NCBI GenBank assembly: GCA_917880885.1
Contig: OU862913.1
Location: 5,518,001 to 5,582,000, forward strand
Origin: Limnephilus marmoratus
Lineage: Eukaryota; Arthropoda; Insecta; Trichoptera; Limnephilidae
DNA: 64,000 bases
Direction of reading: 5' to 3'
Of the stretch, positions 36,001 to 51,000 are shown piece by piece. Position numbers and translations under genes: made by a program. The notes beneath the pieces were generated by a model. The model ran no database searches and was not told the DNA's origin. It was given only the letters and a program-made list of their open reading frames with translations. Each line of letters begins with the position of its first letter. The first letter of the stretch is position 1.

Positions 36001-39000
36001 AGTTCATAAGAGAGACGCAATCGCGACCATACGCATTAAAGATGATGCAGGGAACCCATTGAGGGAGGAAAATGAAATTCTCAGCAGATGGAAACAATAC
36101 TTCGAGAAGCTGCTGAACGCCCCCCAGAGAGGGACCCAAGAGAAGCTAAATAGCATAGATACAGATTACGGAAGAAGATGGTGATATTTCGTTGGAAGAA
36201 GTAAAACTAGCAATTAAGTCCCTTACAAGGGAAAAGCAGCCGGACTACATTTAATAAGGCCTGAAATGAGCTATGGGCAAGAAAGGCCTCAGGTGGTTAT
36301 CGCGAGTTTTATCAGCGGCTTAGACCTTACTTATCTAAGTAGGTACTTAAATACTTACTTAATTACGAACCGCACACTTTACGTACCTAATATTCTTTAA
36401 TTTCAAATAAAGAATAATTATACGTTTTGTTTAAGGAAACGTCACCATCCCAACGATAATTCTTTTTTTTAACTTTCTTCGGGAAGGTAGGTACCATAAT
36501 ATTAAACAAAAAATGCGATCAAAAAAGTACATATATCACGGTGAATCTTTAAATAACCATTAATTAAATAACCTTCTGGAAGCGGAAACGGGACGTACAA
36601 ACAAATGTACATACAGACGAAATACAAAACGGTGGAGTTAAAAAAGGACTTCGCTACGCTCAATCAATAATTACGTGAAGTAGATTCACCAGTTTGCCGC
36701 TTATACCACGAGTTTTCAGACACCGTGTATATATCATCAATAACATCTCAAAAGCGTTTAAATCTTTGAAGCTTGATTGTTCAAATGTCAAAGCAGTGCA
36801 TTCAAATATCAGAGCAATTACGGTCATTATTTCAATAACTGATTGAATTTTAAAATAAAGAAACAATAAACTCACCCAATCAATTCAATGACGTATGCAG
36901 AACACAACACCCACTGGTCACTCACTAGACTTACAGGACTCCCCAACCAGGTAATGTCTCCTCTCTGACCTGATCCAATTAGTCCCTGGAACACAACACG
37001 ACATCCAAATATTATTCTCTAAGGAAGCTTTAATTTTTGTTCTAAAACTAATTGTTAATTTCGTTTTTTCATCTTCTTTTTCCTTTTTTTTATACTTATG
37101 TGTATCGCACATGAGTTTAAACTGCACCAAACCATCTGGAGCCAGTGACAATGACTTTGACATCCAAAATTGGGGTACTTTGTGTAGCTGAAGGTAGTGG
37201 GGAGGGGAACGAGATGGGGAGGAGGAAGGTGTGGAAGCAAATGGCTATTCAGATCTATTATATAAGTCCATTCTTATAAGTCTATTTCAAGAAAATGTTC
37301 ACTTCTGAGATTATACTGGGAGTGGTTTCCACTTCTGAATAATTTGAAAATCAATATTTTTTAAAAGGATACATTGTGAAATAACACACAGGTTACATAC
37401 ACAGTTTAGATTTTAAATAAAGCTACACAATGTCTGTAACTTACGTAGTATGGGGCCTCTGCTATATTTGTCAAGGGAGTACCGTGATACACTATATTCG
37501 AGTCCGGTGTGAGTAGAGGACACATATTCCCCCGAGTCCAACCGGAGCGTGTTTCTTGGCACGGGTGAATCTTCTCTGCCAGCTCTATGCAGTCTGTAGA
37601 GGAAACATAACATTACAAATAAACGTTTCAAGTGCCTACAGGTATTCATGGGAGTAAGTAACTAATAGAGTGGAAGATATTTAGAGTATTTATTTGTGGC
37701 AGATGTGGATAGCCAGGTATTTTCGATATTTTCGCTTCGTTACCTCTACCTCACAACTAAAAACAATACGGAAGTTTGGTAGAAATTAAATACGGATTTT
37801 TCATCTTTATAATTGATAAAACTTAAATATTGTTGTTGTGAGTATTTCTATTAAAACATAATTTACTTATACCACAGTAAATACAACGTTTTATTTTATT
37901 TAAAAAATCTTTTCGTATCCTTACAATAAAGAGAAAACTTAAATTTATTTTTAATGATGTGTGGTTTAGTCTAAAGTGTCAAATAAATAAATCGACTTGA
38001 CCTATTTTAAGTACTTACTCCACATGAAAATCTGTTAGTTTACAGAAGAAAAGATGTTTGAAAGAAAATCTCACGTTTTTGTCGTAAATCATCCTGTTAC
38101 GTAGTTTGAAATTTGAGAAAATACAATACTTGTTAAATTTCAAACATATACATTTACATTTTTGTTTAAAGTTTATTAATTAAGTACACTTTTTTCAATA
38201 TTCTCTCCAGTAAACCAACAGATTTTCAGATAGAGCACCTCACGTAGAGCTTCACTTGTAGAAATTCAACATAACATTCTTTAAACATGTAGGCTCAGGT
38301 TTTGTAAAACTCACAGTCCGCGGCCTTGGACCCAAGTGGTAGTTGAGTGACAAGTCTCTTCGGCAGCGGCGGACAGTCAGCCTTCATGCAGCACACCAAC
38401 TCCGACTCGTTATCAATTAAGTAACATCTCTATAAGCAAAGAAATATAGGGGCGCGTGAGTTAAACATATTGATATTGTCAGAGACACACAAAAGGTACG
38501 AACAATACCTGTGGTAAAATGCCTTTACTGGCGGCTCCCTGCGCTGTCTGGCAGTTGGCGAATGGTCTGCACACTCCCGCCCTTCCTGTGTGCTTCAGTG
38601 TACAGTTAGTTCCTGCAAACAAACAGACACACCAGGGTTACACAACACAAATTCTATCCACAATCCAGAAATAACGTAAGTACATCAGTGAAATATTTAA
38701 AAGTTAATGTTTGCCGGACTAAGGTATGAGGTATCTTCAAGAATTCCCAACGATATAGTTGCAAACACTTAATCCATTGGTATTCCGCCTCAACGACTCG
38801 CTGCCTTTTGCAATGATGGTATTGTGGTGATCGCATCGCCTTCTGGATTTGTAAGGAATGATGATTAAGTTCTGGGTTCCGTACCTTCTACCACTGTCGC
38901 CAGAGGGCAGCAGACTATATCGACAATGCCCTCTACATTGCACGTCTGAAAAAAAAAATTAGTTTGTATTCATATTTTTTAAATAAAAGAGGCATGGGGA

Positions 39001-42000
39001 AAAATTACACTCGGAATGCACCAGAAAAAGATTACACTTAGAATTCAGAACGGTTTTCTTTCACAGTGTTTCAGCTTTTAAAGTTATTTTTACTAATCCC
39101 AGAGAAAGTTATAATAAAACAGCTGATAGCTATGTGCTTACATATGTACCTATGTGTCTAGCAATCAGGTAGATACAAATGCATACGTGATCCAACAATG
39201 TCCAACATCCTTTTTTAGTTTTATTTTAATTTCTGTACATGTACGATAGGGAAATTAATATCGAAAAAATATCTCAGTATATATATGAAAATTCTATTCA
39301 GAAAGGAATAAAATATGATTTGCTTTCTCTATATTGTTATACTTCTGCCACAAAAAAATAGTTACTTAAATAAATAAAAAATTTCATATAAATTATTCTA
39401 AGTAGTTAAATAAAACTAAAATTATAAATAAATTATTGCAGCCAATACATTTGCTGTAAAGTGCAGGAAAACCATTCAAGTTTTCTGAGTACCATATAAT
39501 TTAAGCTGGTAGTCTGGTGGACCAGTGGACCCCTACGCAGATCCAATCCTAAGTTAAAACCACTCTTGTGTGCATAATGCAAATTTATCTGCTGACGCAA
39601 TTCAAAGCAAACCATCCATGGGTTTTTAGTGAAAAAATCGGAGGAAAACCATTTTCGTGTTTTGATTGTAGTTTTAATTCAACGCGTATAGATTTAATTT
39701 AAACCAGTTTTGTGATCAGAATACATCGATAAATTAAATAATAATTTTCAATGAGGTCATAATGAAAAAAAAAATATTTCTACCCCCCTCCCCCCCCCCC
39801 CTCCCGGTGCTTTAAAATCAATGTGCGGTCCGCGGATGATACCAGAATTCAAGTAGCCGCCAAAAGGTTTCCCGCCCCTGATAGTAAAAGATAATACTAA
39901 TCAAAATACATAAGTTAATATTTATTATTTAAGTGTATACCTATTCTAAAAAATATATATTTTTTTTTAAATAATTCTTCTTTGTGATTTTGTTATATAG
40001 GTCTGAAAGAGAAAAAGACACTGAAAATAAAAGATTAGATCTTCTCCGGAAATCTAACCCAAAACCTCTCCACGCTATCTACCTCGTATATCTTAAGAGC
40101 TCGTTCACATTGAGCATATAAATATAAAAGATCATAGCACACCACATATCGCTCTCCATACAATCCCTTCGGACCGTTCACACCTGAGCGCTTTATGTGC
40201 ACATCAACCATAGACAATGCACATCTTACGCCGTAACCGCTCCTGAGGCGATATGCCAACAGTTAAGCGCCCCCCACTCCGACGAAAACAGGAGAGGGGG
40301 TCATTTTAATTACGGAGCTGCCAAGAACGGTGGGTGACAGATGTCAACTCCATAGATTCAGTACAAAAAATGCGCGCTCCGTAGCCGCTCGCTAATTCAA
40401 CTGACCCCCTCTCCTACCATAGGAAGAAATATTTTATCTGCGCCGTGTGAACGCCACGAAACATAAGCGCTCGCGGTTCAACAGATACCTGCTAGCGGTT
40501 ATATTAGATGTCTGAACACCCCTTAACCCTCCGTTAGGCGCGTCTATGGGCGAACCGAAATCAAGCGCATCCGGCCTGAGAGGCCACCCTCCCCCACCTA
40601 CACTATATTAATTCTAATATAATACTTGTCAGGTAGTCTATACTAGGATCTATGGAAGGTTATCTTCTTCAGACGGTTTCATCACGGGTCTGTCTAACCT
40701 GCCGATGTCAAGGGCAATCTTGTTGTTGAATAAAATCACTTTGGATGTCAACTTAACACCAATCAGGCTGCACACAAACGTCAAGCGTTGTTATCTGTAA
40801 ATATAAATGAATCCCCGTTTTCCTTGGTCACGCCATAACTTCAGAACGACTTTACCTATTTCATTAATATTTTTCTTTTAAGTTTTCTCATACTTTGTAG
40901 AAGAGACTATTTTAACTTTTTACGTTTGATAGTTCGCGCGTTTGATGAAATTGAATTGAACAGGCAGCTGTTTTCTTTGTATTAAAAGAATTGTCCATGG
41001 ATTTTTAAAATTATAAATATTTTTAACACGTAAATCTGTTAGGTACCAAATTTAATTAATTGTTCTTATAATATACAAAAACAAATATTTGTAATAATAT
41101 ACAAAAACTGAAAATTTGAATAAAAAAATTGTAATAGGTGATACGCAAACTGTTTGAAAACTGAATGTACTTGGAAGGTGGAAGGGAAACGTGGGAGGGT
41201 AGGGGATGCGGGAGGGGAACAGGGACGCTCGGGAAAGGACATGCAGGGAGAAACATTTTATTTCTTTGAATATTGCATTGCAACGCATGCCGGGAACCGG
41301 AAAACAGCTAGTTATGTATATTTTATATTTATGAAATTAATAATTTCATGTGGTTTTTCTTGTTAACTCCTGTCGCTTAAACTTTTATGAACGTGATTTG
41401 GTAAGAACGGTCGGAATGTAGATTGATTTCAAACATTTATATCATTGATCGTGTAATTGTTATTTATTGTAGGTAAAATTGTCGTGACTGTGAAAAAATA
41501 TTGATATATTACTAAGGCAGGGATAGTACCTGTGGGAAAATTCCTTCACTGGCGTCCCTCTTGGCTTTCTGGCAGTTGGCAAATCGACTGCACACACCCG
41601 CCCTTCCTGTGTCAATCATTGTACAGTTATCACCTTCAAACAAACATACACTAGAGTTACACAACACAGCAGGTGAAGGTTAATAAACTGCATGAATTGA
41701 AAGTGCGGTACCTTCTCTAGGGGTAATTGTGTTTGCCTGGCAACTGGCTTCCAGTCCTGTCTCTTGCCCTGGTACCCAGGGGCAACACACTGTTAACTTG
41801 TTCTCCGGGGAGGTGCACACCTGAAAACTCACCAAATTTTATTACTTAGTCATTTGTACATATACTATTTGGGTATGCTGACTGACTATTGTATGGAAAA
41901 AAAGGTGTTTTCATATGCCAGGCGAAATCAGCAGGACAGGTACAGGATATACTGTTTGACTTTTCTAGGGGAGAAGGTGATTTCATATTTCAGGCAGTAG

Positions 42001-45000
42001 CGAGATCGGTAGGGCATAGACAGGGTCTACTGAGTATTGGGAGATATTAGTATAACTTTATTTTGTACATCACAGTTTGCCTAAGTTATATGATTTTTGT
42101 TTTTTTAATATTGCTAGACCCTGACAAACCTTACCCCACCAACCCGGATACCGCTGCTAAGTCAATAAACATAGCAAGCCACTCGGAGTGACTAAGCAGA
42201 GGGGTTGGTTACCGAATATATCGTTACCGGGGTGGCGGTAACCACACCCACCTCGCATGATTTATAATTCGCACACATCAAACGTTTGATGGAATTAATC
42301 CATACTTTCTCATTCAAGTTTTAATCTTTTCAATAGGCCATTCGCATCACTTTTTTTTAATTTCCGGTTTAGGCAAATATTTTAAGACATTCTGTATTTT
42401 TTTTAATCATATTTTTGAAACTCTGGGGATTTTTTGAAAATTTCAATCTCAAAAATAAGACTTTTTTTTTATAAACCGGAAAGACGGGAAATAATTTTAT
42501 AGGTGTGAAAAAACGATAATTACATAGCCGAAAATCATTTAAAAAAAGAACTTTTCTACACGAATGGCACAGGAGAATAACGAGGCATACCAAAAATATT
42601 ACATTTCATAAATATTTTTTTCCTTGATTTAACTTATTGATCATAAATCATTATAATGTACAACGTCTATATTACTAAGTCCAATGTAATATACTTGTAC
42701 TTGTAAATTATAATAATAATTATACCTCTAAAACACGTACCGACATCTAAAATGTACGGGGTTCTCTTCACAACATCTGTCAAAAAGGCAAACCAAATGA
42801 TAAGTTCGCAGAGAACAAACAATAAATCTAGTGAACGTATTAAAAAAAATTCGCCTGAAATCAAGTGTTGCCATATAAAAAAAAAAATCAGTATGGAATT
42901 TTACAAAATTAATAGGAACATTTTCGGAGACGGTACATTTTCATGTTGTGACGTCACGAGCCCATATAATGGATACATTTATTTAAAAATAAATATAAAC
43001 TGTACATTTCAAAAATATTTTACTAACATTTTTTTTATTTTTATTTTTATTTTAACTTTATGAGTCAAACCTCAAATTAAAATATTTAATTAAACGAAGA
43101 CAATATAAGCGAAAGTCCCGCTGATGTCCCGAAAATACCGCTGGTCCCAGCGGTGTCAATATCTTTTTCTGATTTTTCTGTTCTCAGATTTTCGACTGAC
43201 TTTCGCTTATATTGCCTTCGTTTAATTAAATATTACAATTTGAGGTTTTACTCATAAAGTTAAAATAAAAATAAAAATATTCATCCTAGACTTGCAGAAA
43301 AGTCAAAAGATGTCGCATATGAAAATAGAATGGATAAAGATTTTTCCAGACACTATATAGAGAGCATTTAGTTCGGGTTTGAATCTTGCAATCATACATA
43401 AATATAGTTGCCAATAATATATGCGTTAAGAGAATGAAGATAATGTGGGCGGTTCTTAGTCGAAGTATGATACAGTTAAAAATGACCGAATTGGATATCG
43501 GCACGGTGGCGCAGTGGTTAGCGCGTTTGCCCGGAAAGCAAGAGGTCCTGGGTTCATGTCCCAGCGGTGTCAATATCTTTTTCTGATTTTTCTGTTCTCA
43601 GATTTTCGACTGACTTTCGCTTATATTGTCTTCGTTTAATTAAATATTACTAACATTTTCTTAATCTTAGTAAAAACATCTATCGACATGATTTTTTCCA
43701 AGTCGTTATGAAATCCATGCAAGTGGCCTATTCTACAAATGTCTACCCCTTTTTACACGTCGGAAGACAATACATAATTATGAAAAAAAAATTAAATTGT
43801 CTTTAGCGACCTTGATTTCGCATGACTTTCCAGAATCGTATTTTCGAAACATTTAGATAATCGTAATATTTTAATCGAAACATCAAATGAATCGATAATT
43901 AATCAAATTAATCGTTCGAAGTTAACCGTTAACTAACATATATATAATATATAAAATTCTCGTGTCACGGTGTTTGTTGCCATACTCCTCCGAAACGGCT
44001 GGACCAATTTTGATGAAATTTTGTGTGCTTATCTGGTAGGTCTGAGAATCGACCAACATCTATTTTTCATGCCCCTAAAAGTAAAGGGTGTTCCACTCCG
44101 AAGAAAATTATTTTCCCCATACAATTTGTATGGAACGAATTCTCCTATTTTGAAATAACTGCAGCAATATTGTAAGGCGTATAATATTGAACTGTACGTG
44201 AATAAAGGGAGAGGGAGAGGGAGAGGGAGAGGGAGAGGGAGAGGGAGAGGGAGAGGGAGAGGGAGAGGGAGAGGGAGAGGGAGAGGGAGAGGGAGAGGGA
44301 GAGGGAGAGGGAGAGGGAGAGGGAGAGGGAGAGGGAGAGGGAGAGGGAGAGGGAGAGGGAGAGGGAGAGGGAGAGGGAGAGGGAGAGGGAGAGGGAGAGG
44401 GAGAGGGAGAGGGAGAGGGAGAGGGAGAGGGAGAGGGAGAGGGAGAGGGAGAGGGAGAGGGAGAGGGAGAGGGAGAGGGAGAGGGAGAGGGAGAGGGAGA
44501 GGGAGAGGGAGAGGGAGAGGGAGAGGGAGAGGGAGAGGGAGAGGGAGAGGGAGAGGGAGAGGGAGAGGGAGAGGGAGAGGGAGAGGGAGAGGGAGAGGGA
44601 GAGGGAGAGGGAGAGGGAGAGGGAGAGGGAGAGGGAGAGGGAGAGGGAGAGGGAGAGGGAGAGGGAGAGGGAGAGGGAGAGGGAGAGGGAGAGGGAGAGG
44701 GAGAGGGAGAGGGAGAGGGAGAGGGAGAGGGAGAGGGAGAGGGAGAGGGAGAGGGAGAGGGAGAGGGAGAGGGAGAGGGAGAGGGAGAGGGAGAGGGAGA
44801 GGGAGAGGGAGAGGGAGAGGGAGAGGGAGAGGGAGAGGGAGAGGGAGAGGGAGAGGGAGAGGGAGAGGGAGAGGGAGAGGGAGAGGGAGAGGGAGAGGGA
44901 GAGGGAGAGGGAGAGGGAGAGGGAGAGGGAGAGGGAGAGGGAGAGGGAGAGGGAGAGGGAGAGGGAGAGGGAGAGGGAGAGGGAGAGGGAGAGGGAGAGG

Positions 45001-48000
45001 GAGAGGGAGAGGGAGAGGGAGAGGGAGAGGGAGAGGGAGAGGGAACGCGAGAGGGGAAAGGATACGCAGGGAGAAACAATTTAGATCAATTCAGTTAATA
45101 AGTTGACAACAGTTTTTGATTCTGAGGCGGTACGAAGTTCGCCGGATCAGCTAGTAATATATAGAATCCCTAAAAAGAGCGTTAAAAAAATAATATGGGG
45201 TGGGCCATAAACAAATGCACTTTTGTATTCGTCCTAGCGGGGACACAAAACGGGGGAGGTGGGCGATGCCACTCATACGAAATTTCTCGTTTCGTGGAAA
45301 ATTAGTCACAAGTCGTTCTAGCGGGGATACTAAACGGGGGAGGTAGGTGATGCCACTCAAACGAAATTCCTCGTTTCGTGGAAAATTAGTCATAAGTAGT
45401 TCTAGCGGGGATACGGGGATCTGTCGAGAAATGGTCAACTAACCCCAAGACTTGTGTCGAAAAGTTATTGAAAATCAAAGGGTTAGATTTGAGGAATGCC
45501 TGCAGCGAGTTGGCGGCCATTTGGATGATATAATTTTTAAGAAATGATTTTCCAAAAAAAAAATTTCATTTGGTAAATAAAAATTTATTCGAATATAACA
45601 TTATTTTTTTTATTATTTTTTTTAAATTATGTTTATGGCCCACCCTATAAATTATATTTTAACGTTCTTTTTAGGGATTTAAAAAAAAGGCCGGTGAGTA
45701 GAGTTGAGTAGATGGTAATGAAGAGTGTCATTACGAGCTCTATTGTTATCGCACTCTCTCACTGTCGTGGTATAAGATTTTTGACCCCTTGTTTCATAAA
45801 TACAATAGGGCTCTATCAAATGTTCTTCTTTCTAATTTGTAAGAGAGACAAAGCAGTTCCTTCTGAAATAATAGGAGGACCGAGCTGATGCCTATCTGGA
45901 TAGAATTTAAGAAATGTGCAAGTCATCATGTAAATGTTTTTTTGTGAATAAATTCAAAATACTTCTTATCGGAGTATGTATTCTACTAAAGTTCTGAAAT
46001 CTTATCCGTGCTGAATACGCAAGCTTTGATGAAATAGCAGTGATAGTCAACTGGGCAAAGGTAATAAGCTAAACTGACAATAGGCCACTTGCATCACATT
46101 TTTTAAAATTTTTGAATGAATGAATACAATTCTTGGGAGTAGAAAATAGCCCAAAATAACCCACTTCCTGACATCCGATCGAGCTGGTATACGGCAGATA
46201 GACTAGTTGTCGATGACAATGCATTCTATATTTTGGTGGCACTCACGCACAGATACGCGCATAACTAAAAAAACTTTACTTTTACGGGTTGAATTTTTCA
46301 TTGTTCTTTTTATTTACATAACTTAACTGCTCCAGCATGCGTAATATGAATACACAGTTTAGTCCATAAAGATTTGAGTTTGTTTATAGATATAACTATT
46401 TATTCATATTGTTGATTTTGGTTTACTATATTGTTTCTGTTCTCTTTCTAGTTCTCACTATGCAAAATGTGTTCGTAGGACTATAATATGAAATGCAAAC
46501 CCCAGTTACCACCTTATATTTTAATCATTTGCTTGTAAATAAATTTTTATTTACTATTATTACCATATCAACAACTATGCTAAACAATCCACGACTATTT
46601 TATGTTTTAATTGGGTATTTCATTTTTTTTTATTCTTTCTCTTCTCTTCTTTTTTTTTATTTTTTTTTTTTTTAAACTTTATTTATTCTCATTTCTTTGT
46701 ACATAATATAATGTATAATAGCAAATAGTATACATATAATAACATAATATATAATAACAAATAGTATTAACAAGAAATGAAAACCCACTAAGGCACTGCC
46801 TGAGTGTGGGTAATATTTAAACAAAATTATATTTCCAAGTACCCAAAGTATAAAATAAACTTAAAAAACATATAAAATATAAAGTTAGTATAAAAAGTTA
46901 GTATTACATAGGTAGAAGAAGTAAAAAAGGTTTTTTTTCAGCCATTATAAAAATAAAAATATGGAAAAAACATACTGATTTTTAATTAATTTTTTTTTTT
47001 TAGTTATTATAAAAAAATAAACAGAAAACATATTGTACTACAGTTTAGAGAATTACAGAAAGTGAGTTGTAGAATGATGGATAAATTTATAGAAAAAGCG
47101 TTTCAATATCTACATTATTCAACCATAATTTTACCTCTTTTACATATTTTATCATTTTATTTATCATTTGAGTTTGTAGTGGTAGAAGGTTAAATGAACG
47201 AGGACCAATGAAACTGCTATGTGTCTGCAATAATTTAGTATTGGTTTGTGGGTTGTAAAATATATTATTTATTCTTTTGCTCATTCTGTTTTCATTTATT
47301 TCGAAATTATTTTTGTTTTTGAATACATATTTCAAAGTTTGTAATATAAATAATTTACGTATATTAAATATTTTAGTTTCTTTGTATAATAAGTTGGTCG
47401 AGAATGTTTAAGGTTTATTATATATGACTTTAATTATGTGTTTTTGAATTATTTGTAGAGGCTTAATAAATGTATCAAGTGCACCACCCCATCCTATAAT
47501 GCCATAAGTGATTGATGATTGCACCAGGGAAAAGTAGATCATTTTCAATTTTTCAATGTTTAGTACTTCCTTAAGTCTATAAAATATGTAGGTCAGATAT
47601 CTTAATTTAGAAGTGATTCGATTAATATGTGATTTCCAATTAAGATTTATATCTATTGATACTCCTAAATATTTTATATTTTCGACACTAGTGAGTTCGT
47701 TGCACATGAAGCACATTTCTTGGTTGGAACAAGTATTATGGATTCTAATTTTAAGGTTGTCTGTAGGTTTATTGTTAATGGTTTTATAAAAAGGTAAGTA
47801 AAATGTTTTGCTATAGTTTAAAACGAGTTTGTTGTATTTTATTTTTCTTTTGCTATGCTAAACAAATAACAGTTAGGTACTATGTTTTAATTTTTTCTTA
47901 TTTTTTATTATTTTATTTTATATTCTTTCTCTTCTTTTTATTTCCTCTTTTTATCCACATGTTCATACCCATAATTATTTGACTGTCCTAAAACGGGATA

Positions 48001-51000
48001 ATACTCCTAGTTGGGCAGTCAAAATTTAATAAATTATGTATGTAAATGTATATTACTGTGCTAAATAAACAAACAAATAAATAAATATTCACATAACGTC
48101 TCTACGGGCGAAAATCATCTTGAAGCGCCGCTACCCGAATTTCAATCAATTTCTTACAATATATCTCCCTTAAACATTTGAAGTTTTGAAGCTCTCAAAA
48201 ACATATAAAATATTGTTTTCAAAGATAATATCTAGTAGCCTTCCACGCAAAAATGAAAATTAGGTATATAAAATTCCCTCGATAGAAAAAATCGCAAAGT
48301 TTGCTCAGAAATCTATTATATTCACTTTCTTTTATTTGCCGACGATCTAAAGATGTTTAAATCGATTGAAAATTCTTCTGATTATTTAACTCTACAAATG
48401 AACTTAAATAAACTTTATGAATGGTGCATTGCAAACAAATTATATCTTAATATCGACAAATGCCAAACGATCAGTTTTCATAGATCTAAAACCCCCTTAC
48501 TATTCGAGTATACAATTAACAATGCCACTCTAAATAGAGTCTTTGAATTCAACGACCTTGGCGTTATCTTTGACTCCAAATTACGCTTCTTGAATCACAT
48601 TATTAGCATTACCAGTAAGGGATTACAAATGCTTGGATTTATCCTCAGAATCGCTAAAGACTTTAATAACATAAAAACCATAAAATTACTATACCTACAC
48701 GTCTTTGGTTAGAAGTCAGGTGGAATACTGTTCAAGCATTTGGCGTCCTCATTTCAACTCTCATTGTTCACAAATTGAAAAAATTCAAAATAAATTTTTA
48801 CGTTTTATTAATTTCAAAATTGGTGTTCCTATTATTGAAATCAATTATGTCAATTTACGCAGTAAACTTAACTTATCGAAATTATCTGAAAGGCGAAAAA
48901 TATTTGATCTCCTTTTATTGTATAAAATTGTTCATTCAAGGTTGGACTGCCCTGACGCTATAAACTTGTTATCCTTAAACATACCTATAATACCTTACTT
49001 ACCTACATACCTTAAACATAAACATATCCTTAAATCTACACTGGCTTAAATGTCCTGAAAGGATCCAGTTTAAGCTCTGCTGGATGGTATTTAAGTCTCT
49101 TAATGGAATGGCTCCGGCTTACTTAGCGGAATTGTGTATTCCAGAAATTTCCAATCATCGACAGTCAACCCTGAGGTCAGCAGCGTCATCAGCTATCGGA
49201 AGGTTAAAGGAACCAAAGCGCACACCAGATACTAAGTTCGGTGAGCGCGCTTTCGGAGTGTCAGGACCTAAAGCCTGGAACGGACTGCCACATGACTTAA
49301 GAATGATCACAGACGCGGCGGAATTTAGAGCTAGACTTAAAACTCACCTTTTCAGACAGTCGTATTCATAAACTCAAAATCTGTCACCTTCACTTTCAAT
49401 GCCCGCGACACCGTAAATAACTAACCTGTAAAAACATAGAAAAAAAAAAAAAATGTAAGCGTTTGTGAAGGTCATTTCATGAACATTCTCCAGCCCTAAA
49501 GATTCCGAAATTCCTCAGTATTTTAAAATAAATATCAACTATACTTTTGCCACTAATCTCCAATAGTCCTAAATTCTCCAGTATTTTAAAATAAATACCT
49601 CTACTTTTTCTATTCACAAATGTAATAGGTACTAACAGCGATGAGGGTAGCAAATAATGTAAAATCACGCAATGTCCAGTGTGTTAACTGTAATGTCCTC
49701 CGCGTGCAAAGCCGTATCTTCTCCAAGCATAAACTTATAATTAAAGTGTGTTTATCGGAAGTGACCTGCCAGGTAAGTATATTTCTGTATCCATTTGTAA
49801 ATAGTAAAATCAGTTTTTTTTTTTTTTTTTTTTTTATTATAGCGACTATATAAAAAATTTTACATACAAAATATAATGGTAAAATTAAGAATAAAATATT
49901 GTATTTCTTAGTCCTCCTCACTAGGGGGTCCTGTGCCGAGGCGGACTAAAGTTATTTAAATATAGTTCATTTGTCTTCTATGTCGTTTTTAGCGTCTTCG
50001 CTAGGGTTTTCTCATTGACCTCTTTAAGCCATATTTTTATTCTTGATTTGTATTCAATTGGATTTTTTATTAGTTTTATGTCTTGGGGAAGTATGTTATG
50101 AAGTTTTGTTGCAAAGTATGTATAGTTTCTTTGTCCAAATGTGGTTTTGTAACTTGGAATATTTTTTATATCATTTTTATTCGATCTAGTGTTATGCATA
50201 CACGGTCTAGTAGAGGATTCATTATTTTTGAAGAGCTTCAATAATATATTTTTGGCATATATTTGCTGTACATTTGGTACGTCAAAGTTATTGAAAATTT
50301 CAATTGAAGGCGTTCTAATTGGTACTTTCAATATGGTCTTTATGATTCCTTTTTGAATCGTATTCAGGTTTTGTAGGTACGTTTGTGTAGCAGATCCCCA
50401 TCCTATGATTCCATATTCAATTCGAGAATGACATAACGCGTAGTAGACCTTTTTCATATCCTTTTTATTTAACACATTTCTTAAATTTTTAAAAAAATAT
50501 ATAAGGCTAGTGAGTTTTTCCGTAATACCTTTGATGTGTAGGTCCCATCTAAGATTTTCGTCAATTATTACTCCGAGATATTTAATGTTTTGTGTTTTTT
50601 CGATAACAGGGCAGTAACATTGTGTATTATTTCCATGGCATTCATGTAATTTTAGTTCTAGTGATTTTATTGGTTGGCCCCTTGAGTTCATTGAAAATGT
50701 TATATATTTTGTTTTGCTTATATTAAGGGTAAGCGAGTTGATTTGAAGCCAATTTTGAAGTGCACTAAGCCCCTTTTCAGCCTCCTTAAATGTATCCGTC
50801 CAATTTTCTTCTTGAAATAATAAAACAGTATCATCAGCAAAACTGATTATGTTTCCTTTAATGGTAAGGTTAGTTAAGTCGTTGATGTAGATAATGAACA
50901 GAATCGGTCCCAGTACACTCCCTTGAGGGACGCCATAGTTTAAAGATAGAAGTTTGCTCTTTTGTTTGCCAATTTGTACTTGTTGTTCTCGCCCTGTTAT

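Larger units (their letters stand above)
42335..43735. mobile_element. candidate element with AATAGGCCA inverted ends
   Basis: 'aataggccattcgcatcac' at the left and, on the minus strand, 'aataggccacttgcatgg' at the right. A third, single end 'caataggccacttgcatcac' lies at 46078. No target duplication could be set. SINE-B copies are nested inside. Confidence 0.4.

Noticed and set aside
44108..45106. Two long ORFs, Ser-Pro repeat on the minus strand and Arg-Gly repeat on the plus strand
   Set aside because: Both are read from a pure GGGAGA microsatellite; there is no independent coding signal.
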